Source: an uncultured Flavobacteriales bacterium
GTDB lineage: Bacteria > Bacteroidota > Bacteroidia > Flavobacteriales_D > Crocinitomicaceae
Direction of reading: 5' to 3'
Assembly (NCBI GenBank): GCA_903935095.1
Contig: CAIZQH010000019.1
Span: 1-64,000 of the forward strand
Length of the DNA stretch: 64,000 nucleotides
Positions within the stretch are counted from its first letter, which is position 1, and every line of letters begins with the position of its first letter. Of the stretch, positions 34,653 to 41,324 are shown piece after piece. The translations under genes and the position numbers were made by a program. The notes beneath the pieces are model-generated. The model searched no databases. It was not told where the DNA came from and worked only from the letters and a program-made list of their open reading frames with translations.

Positions 34653-35669
34653 TTAATTTCCAGGGGTGAATTGTTTTAAAAAACGTAGGTCGTTTTCAGA
34701 ATATAAGCGTAGGTCTGTGACGCGGAATTTTAGTTGAGCAATCCGTTCCACTCCCATCCCAAATGCAAAACCGGAATAGACGGAAGAATCAATGCCGCAT
34801 GCGTCTAGTACATTTGGATCAACCATGCCGCATCCTAGAATTTCAAGCCATCCTGAGTACTTACAGACATTGCACCCTTTTCCGTGACAAAGTGTGCAAG
34901 AAACATCGACTTCAGCGCTTGGTTCCGTAAATGGAAAATAAGATGGCCGAAGTCGAATGGATGCTTTTTCACCGAATAATTCTTTCGCAAAAAACAACAA
35001 AGTTTGTTTTAAATCGGCAAAGGATACATTTTTATCGATGTAAAGTCCTTCGATTTGATGGAAGAAGCAATGCGCACGTGCAGAAATGGCCTCGTTACGG
35101 TATACACGTCCTGGAGAAATTGTTCTTAGGGGCGGTGTGGAATTTTCCATCACGCGAACTTGAACGCTACTCGTATGGGTCCGCAGCGCCATTTCATTTG
35201 CTCCTTTCTCCACGAAAAAAGTATCTTGCATATCTCTAGCTGGATGCTCTGGTGGAAAATTTAACGCAGAAAAATTATGCCAATCATCTTCAATCTCTGG
35301 TCCTTCTGAAACAACGTATCCAATTCTGTTGAAAATCTCAATGATTTCATTTCGAACGAGAGATAAAGGATGATGGCTGCCGATTTGTGCATCTGATCCA
35401 GGTCGGCTTAGATCTAGTTGATCGCCTTGCTTTTGTTCAGAAGCGAATGTAATTTTGAAAAAAGAGAATTTATCTTCTGCAGTTTGACGAAGTTCATTGA
35501 TTTGTTGTCCAACCAATCGCTTCTCTTCATTTGGCACACTTTTTAGCGCCCCATAAAGGTCTTTTATTTTTCCTTTTGAGCCTAAAAAGTGGATTCGAAA
35601 GTTTTCTAAATCATTTGCTGATAGAATTTCGAATGCCCGAACAGCGTCTAAAATCTCTTTAATATTCAT
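34653..35669 (-). CDS. pheS: Phenylalanyl-tRNA synthetase alpha subunit
   Basis: A 338-residue class II aminoacyl-tRNA synthetase subunit. It has the N-terminal coiled-coil tRNA-binding arm (about 1-90) and the catalytic domain with motif 2 (PGRVYRNEAISARAHCFFHQ, including the conserved RxE) and motif 3 (GFAFGMGVERIAQLKF, with the GxGxER pattern). A Cys pair motif CTLCHGKGCNVC near residue 255-266 may bind zinc. Length is normal. The beta subunit gene is not adjacent. Unusually for this window, AGGAG lies three bases before the ATG. It heads the operon with ytxJ and the cyclotransferase, divergent from the first lipoprotein gene. Confidence 0.95.
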   Translation of the reverse strand: MNIKEILDAVRAFEILSANDLENFRIHFLGSKGKIKDLYGALKSVPNEEKRLVGQQINELRQTAEDKFSFFKITFASEQKQGDQLDLSRPGSDAQIGSHHPLSLVRNEIIEIFNRIGYVVSEGPEIEDDWHNFSALNFPPEHPARDMQDTFFVEKGANEMALRTHTSSVQVRVMENSTPPLRTISPGRVYRNEAISARAHCFFHQIEGLYIDKNVSFADLKQTLLFFAKELFGEKASIRLRPSYFPFTEPSAEVDVSCTLCHGKGCNVCKYSGWLEILGCGMVDPNVLDACGIDSSVYSGFAFGMGVERIAQLKFRVTDLRLYSENDLRFLKQFTPGN

Positions 35670-35737
35670 TTTCTCCTAACATAGTGTAACTTTTCGAGCC
35701 TAAAACTTGTTTAACTCTTAGCTAAACAGCCCAAAAC

Positions 35738-36136
35738 ATGCAAATGTACAAGAATTTTATTGGTAAAATCAAGCTGTGGGATGGAATTATTCCCTTGTTT
35801 CTACTGAGTGTATTCTTGCTCAGTTCCTGTTACAAAAAAGACCCGACCTTATTAGAAGTTTCGGTGCAATTTTCGAATGGTGAATTCGTTAAAAATGCGA
35901 AAGTGAAATTAATAGCTGAACCCACAACCAATTCAAGCCAAGTTCCAATAATTAATGACAGCACAACAACAAATTCGGGAGGATTAGCGTTTTTCGATTT
36001 GGATAAATACTATAAATCCGGACAAGTTGGTGTTGCCGTGTTGAAAGTACAAGCATTTTACTTCGGATTAATTGGTAACAAAGTGATTCAAGTGCAGGAA
36101 GAAAAACGGAACCGAATCGTAGTAGTGATATTATAA
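35738..36136 (+). CDS. Small lipoprotein, first of three tandem paralogues
   Basis: A 132-residue lipoprotein. A basic-hydrophobic signal ends in the lipobox LLSSC (Cys about residue 31), followed by YKKDPTLLEVSVQF. The mature ~100-residue part is predicted all-beta and resembles a carboxypeptidase-regulatory-like or transthyretin-like sandwich: GEFVKNAKVKLIAEP, then DSTTTNSGGLAFFDLDKYY and GQVGVAVLKVQ. It shares this layout with the next two genes (K-D near the N-terminus, alternating V-x-V strand, a D-x-x-x-TN-x-x-G turn). An ATG two codons downstream is an alternative start. No function is known. Confidence 0.75.
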   Translation: MQMYKNFIGKIKLWDGIIPLFLLSVFLLSSCYKKDPTLLEVSVQFSNGEFVKNAKVKLIAEPTTNSSQVPIINDSTTTNSGGLAFFDLDKYYKSGQVGVAVLKVQAFYFGLIGNKVIQVQEEKRNRIVVVIL

Positions 36137-36150
36137 GTTAATGATTGCCA

Positions 36151-36182
36151 TTTGAGCATTTAAAAAAAATAATGTAAATTTG
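36151..36182 (+). promoter_or_regulatory. Promoter of the second tandem lipoprotein gene
   Basis: TTTG (36151-36154) lies 20 bases before an exact -7 box TAAATTTG (36175-36182). The box ends 16 bases before the ATG at 36199. It gives lipoproteins two and three a promoter independent of the first. Confidence 0.75.
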
Positions 36183-36198
36183 AAACTTACGAACTAAT

Positions 36199-36570
36199 AT
36201 GAAAAACATTTTAAACCTACTTTCACTGGCCCTAGTTATTCTTGTCAGTGTTTCTTGTGAGTCCAAAGACCCAGCAGTATTGAAGGTGTTTGTGCGGTCT
36301 TCATCCAACCAGTTAATGGATGGTGCGAAAGTGATTGTAATTGGCGACCAACAATCAAACCCTGCAACGTTAGCCTTTGTAGATACTGTATTCACAAATG
36401 CATCTGGATTCTCAATCACGGACATGGATCAGTACTTTAATGTTTCAGGAGAAGATAATACAACGGGCTATTTCGATATCATTGTTAAATACAACAATAA
36501 AGTTGCCTACGATTATGCACGTTGTCGTGTACATACGACTACGGTTAAAACGATATATTTACCGAACTAA
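36199..36570 (+). CDS. Small lipoprotein, second of three tandem paralogues
   Basis: A 123-residue lipoprotein with signal MKNILNLLSLALVILVSVSC (lipobox VSVSC, lipidated Cys20) followed by ESKDPAVLKVFVR. The mature part follows its neighbours: DGAKVIVIGDQ, then FVDTVFTNASGFSITDMDQYF, and an additional NTTGYFDIIVKYNN strand pair. Ser/Asp at +2 of the lipidated Cys does not decide inner- or outer-membrane placement in this phylum. It has its own strong promoter and is 11 bases from the third paralogue, so those two are probably one transcript. No known family name comes to mind. Confidence 0.8.
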   Translation: MKNILNLLSLALVILVSVSCESKDPAVLKVFVRSSSNQLMDGAKVIVIGDQQSNPATLAFVDTVFTNASGFSITDMDQYFNVSGEDNTTGYFDIIVKYNNKVAYDYARCRVHTTTVKTIYLPN

Positions 36571-36581
36571 ATTTTATCAAG

Positions 36582-36944
36582 ATGAAAAATATCATTTTAC
36601 TTGCGATCCTTTCGATAGTTGTTTCAACTTCTTGTAGAAAGAAATTAGATACCGTAGCCAATATTTACATTAAGGATGAAAATAATGCAAGTGTTAGCAA
36701 CGCTATGGTTGTTTTATATGGAACGAATACACAGGGGACGCCTCAACAAGTAGCTGTATTTGATACTGCGTATACCAATTTAAATGGCATGGCGACCTTC
36801 AATTATAATGAATTATACCAACTCGGACAAGCGGGAGTTGCCGTTTTAGATATTGACGCTAAAAAAGGAAATAAATCAGGTGCAGGTATTATTAAAATTG
36901 AAGCTGAAAAAGTAAACGAAGAAACCGTTTACATTCAACCTTAA
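36582..36944 (+). CDS. Small lipoprotein, third of three tandem paralogues
   Basis: A 120-residue lipoprotein with signal MKNIILLAILSIVVSTSC (lipobox VSTSC, Cys18) followed by RKKLDTVANIYIKDENN. The mature domain keeps the shared turn FDTAYTNLNGMATFNYNELYQ and a GQAGVAVLDID strand that closely matches GQVGVAVLKVQ of the first gene. The stop TAA is shared with the convergent hypothetical gene through a TTAA overlap. Adhesin, chaperone or surface-layer roles are all possible, but nothing in the sequence favours one. Confidence 0.8.
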   Translation: MKNIILLAILSIVVSTSCRKKLDTVANIYIKDENNASVSNAMVVLYGTNTQGTPQQVAVFDTAYTNLNGMATFNYNELYQLGQAGVAVLDIDAKKGNKSGAGIIKIEAEKVNEETVYIQP

Positions 36945-37255
36945 GCCCTAATTTGTTTCAGCGGCACCAAGTCCTCGCCATTCAATTCTGATGGAGTAAA
37001 CATTCTGTTCAGCTCAACTGGTAGGACAACATTGTACTCTGTTACAAAACCCAAATTAAAACAGCACAAATGGTCGTACAGATCAAAGTGTTCATTGTTT
37101 TTCTGAAGGATATTAACCAAGGCATTTAATCGATTGATTGGCATGCGAACCTTCGTATCATATTGTAAAAATTCTTTGTGTAATATCCCGGTTAATACGA
37201 CTTCACTATCCGTATTATTAAACCACATTTCCTTTAATTCAAATTTCTTTTCCAT
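36941..37255 (-). CDS. Hypothetical protein
   Basis: A 104-residue protein without signal peptide or membrane segment: MEKKFELKEMWFNNTDSEVV, then LHKEFLQYDTKVRMPINRLN and a C-terminal part with CCFNLGFVTEYNVVLPVELN. The frame is intact, has its own divergent upstream region facing tatC, and uses codons like its neighbours, so I accept it as a gene. A near -7 box (CAACTTTG, one mismatch) lies about 18-25 bases upstream on the minus strand. I do not recognise the family. Confidence 0.65.
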   Translation of the reverse strand: MEKKFELKEMWFNNTDSEVVLTGILHKEFLQYDTKVRMPINRLNALVNILQKNNEHFDLYDHLCCFNLGFVTEYNVVLPVELNRMFTPSELNGEDLVPLKQIRA

Positions 37256-37340
37256 TTCGATTAATTTTAAACAAAGTTGAGGGTTCAGATCGTAAAGTAT
37301 TTACGTTCTAAAACTTCATTTTAAAGCGGGATAAAATCAC

Positions 37341-37348
37341 TACTTTTG
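37341..37348 (+). promoter_or_regulatory. -7 promoter box of tatC
   Basis: TACTTTTG is an exact -7 box followed by C, ending four bases before the tatC ATG at 37353. No good -33 TTG is seen. A leaderless or nearly leaderless mRNA is predicted. Confidence 0.6.
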
Positions 37349-37352
37349 CAGC

Positions 37353-38132
37353 ATGTCAGACAATAAGCAAATGTCCTTTCTTGACCACCTCGAAGAACTG
37401 CGCTGGAGATTAATGCGCTCAGCGGTGGCCATCATCATATTTGCCGTAGTGATTTGGATTTACCAAAAGGAAATCATGGAGAATGTTTTCTTAATCATGA
37501 TTGACCCAAATTTTATTACCTTCCAACTTTTGTGTGAATACTTGAATGTCTGTATCGATAAAATTCCAGTGAACTTTCAGAGTATGACACTATCTGGGCA
37601 ATTCTCCTATGCCTTGATGATGAGTATTATGGGCGGAGCTGTTTTGTCATTTCCCTATATTTTTTATCAATTGTGGTCTTTTGTTAAACCCGGATTAAAG
37701 TTTAAAGAACGTAAAATGGCAAAGGGAATTGTCTTTTATGTAAGCATTCTCTTCTTTATGGGTATTCTTTTTGGTTATTTTGTTGTCGCTCCATTAAGTG
37801 TCCAGTTTTTCGGAGCCTTTCAAATTACTGATCAAATCAAGAATGACTTCACCATTAGTTCTTACATGAGTACCATTCTCTCCACCGTATTTTATACAGG
37901 ATTATTTTTTTTACTGCCGGTTGTTACCTATCTTTTGGTTAAAATTGGGCTTTTCACACCTGAATTCCTTGTGAAATATCGGAAACATGCAGTCGTTGTC
38001 ATTCTTATACTTGCAGCCATTATTACTCCCCCTGATGTAATATCACAAGTCATCGTGACCATTCCAATTTACTTATTGTTTGAAATTAGTGTCCTAGTTG
38101 CCAAACGTGTAGCAAAAAATCAAAAAGACTAA
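37353..38132 (+). CDS. tatC: Twin-arginine translocase subunit TatC
   Basis: A 259-residue inner-membrane protein with six hydrophobic helices. The N-terminus MSFLDHLEELRWRLMRSAVA carries the conserved (F/L)xHLxELRxR signal-recognition motif, and the loop SFVKPGLKFKERK is also typical, so this is the twin-arginine receptor of the Tat system, which exports folded proteins. An extra loop (about residues 50-85, with Cys) is longer than in E. coli TatC. No tatA is adjacent. It heads a likely operon with the DUF5686 and lptB genes, with gaps of 9 and 12 bases. Confidence 0.95.
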   Translation: MSDNKQMSFLDHLEELRWRLMRSAVAIIIFAVVIWIYQKEIMENVFLIMIDPNFITFQLLCEYLNVCIDKIPVNFQSMTLSGQFSYALMMSIMGGAVLSFPYIFYQLWSFVKPGLKFKERKMAKGIVFYVSILFFMGILFGYFVVAPLSVQFFGAFQITDQIKNDFTISSYMSTILSTVFYTGLFFLLPVVTYLLVKIGLFTPEFLVKYRKHAVVVILILAAIITPPDVISQVIVTIPIYLLFEISVLVAKRVAKNQKD

Positions 38133-38141
38133 CTAGTCCTT

Positions 38142-40586
38142 ATGAAAATCCTACCCTTTCTTTTTTTCTTTTGTCCATATATTGCGCTTTCGCAAACAAC
38201 TACGGTGAAAGGAGTTGTGAAAGATGAAAAAGGAGAGCCAATCGCTTTTGCCCGGGTAAGGTTTGTTGGAACAAAAATCGGAGATTTAACTGATTCATCG
38301 GGAGCCTATTTTCTTCAAAGCTACTACGCAACAGATTCCATTCATATTCAATTCATTGGATTCCAATCACAATCTATCAAAATCAAAAAGGATATCGAAC
38401 AGACCTTGAATGTGACCATGCGCGTTCAATCTACTGATTACAGAGACGTCGTTGTACTGATTTCAAATGAGTCCCCTGCGATTGCCTTACATAAGAAAGT
38501 TATTGCGAATAAACCCATTAATAACAAAGAAAAGCTTGATGCCTATCAGTACAAACTCTACAATAAAATTCAGCTTGATTTAAACAATATCGGTGACAAG
38601 TTTCAACAAAATGGGCTCATTAAGCGAATGGATCTCGTCATGAATTATTTAGATTCAACAACTGATGGCAAAAATTATTTACCCGTAATTCTTTCAGAAT
38701 CGGTATCTGATTTTTACTTTAAAAATAAACCCAAACAAAAAAAAGAAATCGTACAAGCAACTAAAATTACTGGCTTGGAGAATCTTCAAGTGAATCAGTT
38801 TTTAGGTGACATGTACCTCGACTTAAACATCTACGACAATATCTATGATTTATTCAATAAATCATTCATAAGCCCGCTAGCTCCCTTCGCGCGCACCTAT
38901 TATCAGTTTGTCCTGGAAGATTCAACATTTATTGGTTCCGATTGGTGTTATAAACTGCGATTTGAACCGAAAAGAACGGGTGATTTAGCCTTCACGGGAG
39001 AAATGTGGATTAACGACACCACCTATGCGGTAAAACAAATTAAAGCCGCTATTTCTCCAGATGCCAATTTGAATTATATTCAAAATTTTTACTTTGAACA
39101 TTATTTTAATCAGGTTCAAAATGAGGTGTGGATGTTGACGGAAGAACGTCTGATTATAGAATTTCGTTTGACAGAAGATTCAAAAGTTCTTGGACTCTAC
39201 GGCCGAAAATACAGTAAACGAGATGATTTTGAGATTAATCAAGCCAAAGAAAATTTGTTTTACGCCACCAATTCGGTTGAAATGAGCGACAGTGCGAAAA
39301 TTCGATCGCAAGAGTATTGGAAAAATAACAGACCAGTTGTTTTAAATGTTCAAGAAAAACACATCGAAGAAATGGTGGATTCTTTGAGTAAAACCAGTTT
39401 TTATAAGTCGATGAAGAAATTCATATACTTCGCTACCACTGGCTATTATCAGTTCAATAAAATTGAGCTTGGAAATGCGACCTCCTTAATAAGTAGCAAT
39501 CCGGTTGAAAAATACCGCCTTGCCATGGCACTCAGAACATCTAATGATTTTTCCAAGCGCCTAGAACTCGGTGGACGCGTCGCTTACGGATTTGGAGATG
39601 ATAAATTAAAATATGCCGCCAAAATCCGCTATAACATCACGCCAAAAAAAAGAGGGATGCTGACGGGGATATATTCATACGATATTGAACAAATCGGACA
39701 ATCTCCTACTGCAGCTTCCATGGGGAGTACTTTTGCTACTGTATTCAATACCGCGCCTTTTGATAAATTGACTTTCGTCAATAAAATTGGTGTTAATTTA
39801 GAAAAGGATATAAAAAAAGACCTGATTCTTTATGGTGGATTTGAATGGAAAGGCTATACCCCACTTGGACTAGCGAATTATCAACGCACTATCAACTTCG
39901 ACACGGTAAATGTGTCTAATATTAAAACGTTTGAATTTATTGGACGGGTTCGATGGACAAAAGGAGAGGAGTTTTTATCTGGTTATTTTGATCGCACCAG
40001 TTTGCGTTCTGTTTATCCGATATTTTCCCTTCAGGCAATTATTGGAATGAAGAACGTTTTTGGCAGTGAATACAATTATCAGCGTTTAGAATTTCAAATG
40101 GAACACAATACGCAATTGGGTATTTTGGGCCGTATGCGCTACGGTGTGACCGCTGGTTACATATTTGGTACAACCGCATACCCTTTTTTAAAAGTGCATG
40201 AAGGGAATCAATCCCTATGGTTACTTACCAGTACCTTTAATAAACTAAACTTCATGGAATTCATTAGTGATAAATACATCACGGGGTTCGTTGAAAATCA
40301 TTGGGAAGGATTGTTTTTCGACCGCCTTCCACTCGTAAAAAAACTGAACTTGCGCCTTGTTTCGACCGGAAGAATACTTTTCGGCGACATCAGCCAAAAA
40401 CATGAGCACGCTATGTTAATCCCTGATTTTGTCAAGCGTTTTAATGGTGTGCCCTATATCGAAACATCAGTAGGTATAGAGAATATTTTAAAAGTGATTC
40501 GAGTTGACCTCGTTTGGAGAATGACTCATCCGATTCCAGGACAAAGTCCATTTGGAATTCGTGCACGCTATGCACTGAATTTTTAA
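38142..40586 (+). CDS. DUF5686 and carboxypeptidase-regulatory-like outer membrane protein
   Basis: An 814-residue protein with a short signal peptide (MKILPFLFFFCPYIALS) followed by Gln. Residues about 20-105 are a CarboxypepD_reg-like beta-sandwich (VKGVVKDEKGEPIAFARVRF, TDSSGAYFL). The rest matches the DUF5686 layout: a conserved middle region (about 115-330, ending around GEMWINDTTYAVKQIKA) and a C-terminal Tyr/Phe-rich part that looks like an outer-membrane beta-barrel ending FGIRARYALNF. Function is unknown; such proteins are common in Bacteroidetes. It lies between tatC and lptB and is probably cotranscribed with both. Confidence 0.88.
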   Translation: MKILPFLFFFCPYIALSQTTTVKGVVKDEKGEPIAFARVRFVGTKIGDLTDSSGAYFLQSYYATDSIHIQFIGFQSQSIKIKKDIEQTLNVTMRVQSTDYRDVVVLISNESPAIALHKKVIANKPINNKEKLDAYQYKLYNKIQLDLNNIGDKFQQNGLIKRMDLVMNYLDSTTDGKNYLPVILSESVSDFYFKNKPKQKKEIVQATKITGLENLQVNQFLGDMYLDLNIYDNIYDLFNKSFISPLAPFARTYYQFVLEDSTFIGSDWCYKLRFEPKRTGDLAFTGEMWINDTTYAVKQIKAAISPDANLNYIQNFYFEHYFNQVQNEVWMLTEERLIIEFRLTEDSKVLGLYGRKYSKRDDFEINQAKENLFYATNSVEMSDSAKIRSQEYWKNNRPVVLNVQEKHIEEMVDSLSKTSFYKSMKKFIYFATTGYYQFNKIELGNATSLISSNPVEKYRLAMALRTSNDFSKRLELGGRVAYGFGDDKLKYAAKIRYNITPKKRGMLTGIYSYDIEQIGQSPTAASMGSTFATVFNTAPFDKLTFVNKIGVNLEKDIKKDLILYGGFEWKGYTPLGLANYQRTINFDTVNVSNIKTFEFIGRVRWTKGEEFLSGYFDRTSLRSVYPIFSLQAIIGMKNVFGSEYNYQRLEFQMEHNTQLGILGRMRYGVTAGYIFGTTAYPFLKVHEGNQSLWLLTSTFNKLNFMEFISDKYITGFVENHWEGLFFDRLPLVKKLNLRLVSTGRILFGDISQKHEHAMLIPDFVKRFNGVPYIETSVGIENILKVIRVDLVWRMTHPIPGQSPFGIRARYALNF

Positions 40587-40598
40587 TACCTTCGTATC

Positions 40599-41324
40599 GT
40601 GAAATTATACACCCAAAATATCCGTAAATCCTACAAAGGAAGACCCGTTGTTAACGGTGTTTCAGTCGAAGTCGAACAAGGAGAAATTGTTGGGCTTTTA
40701 GGTCCAAACGGTGCTGGAAAAACAACCTCCTTCTACATGATGGTTGGATTGGTTCGTCCGGATGAAGGAAAGGTGTTTTTAGACGATGTGGAAATCACTA
40801 AACTTCCCATGTACAAACGCGCTCAAATGGGCATTGGCTACCTTCCGCAAGAAGTGTCTGTCTTTCGAAAACTAAGTGTAGAAGATAACATCATGGCCAT
40901 TCTTGAAATGACCGATCTATCCAAACAAGAAAGGTCAGAAAAACTAGAACAACTGTTGGAAGAATTTAGTTTAACGCATGTTCGAAAAAACCTGGGTAAT
41001 CGACTATCTGGTGGGGAAAAACGCAGGACAGAAATCGCCCGTGCGCTGGCAACGAATCCAAAATTTGTCCTATTGGATGAGCCCTTCGCTGGTGTGGATC
41101 CCATTGCTGTAGAGGACATCCAAAGCATCATTTCGGAACTAAAAAAACGAAACATCGGCATTCTCATCACGGATCACAACGTTCAAGAAACGCTTTCCAT
41201 CACTGATCGAGCGTATTTACTCTTCGAAGGGAGTATATTGAAATCAGGAACTGCCGAAGAATTAGCCTCAGATGAACAAGTTCGAAAAGTCTATTTAGGT
41301 CAAAATTTCGTGTTGCGAAAATAA
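40599..41324 (+). CDS. lptB: LPS export ABC transporter ATP-binding protein LptB
   Basis: A 241-residue ABC ATPase with Walker A GPNGAGKT (35-42), signature LSGGE (136-140), Walker B FVLLDE (156-161) and the switch His in [11 protein letters not shown]. The combination with [10 protein letters not shown] and [13 protein letters not shown] is characteristic of LptB, which powers LPS extraction from the inner membrane with LptF/G and the periplasmic bridge. The start codon is GTG at 40599, and a near -7 box (TACCTTCG, 40587-40594) overlaps the end of the upstream gene. Its stop is back to back with the stop of the convergent PKD-protein gene (TAATTA). Confidence 0.94.
   Translation: MKLYTQNIRKSYKGRPVVNGVSVEVEQGEIVGLLGPNGAGKTTSFYMMVGLVRPDEGKVFLDDVEITKLPMYKRAQMGIGYLPQEVSVFRKLSVEDNIMAILEMTDLSKQERSEKLEQLLEEFSLTHVRKNLGNRLSGGEKRRTEIARALATNPKFVLLDEPFAGVDPIAVEDIQSIISELKKRNIGILITDHNVQETLSITDRAYLLFEGSILKSGTAEELASDEQVRKVYLGQNFVLRK

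Noticed and set aside
35670-35680. AGGAG before the pheS start as a normal Shine-Dalgarno site.
   Set aside because: The spacing to ATG is only three bases, and no other gene here has a convincing site, so it may be chance.
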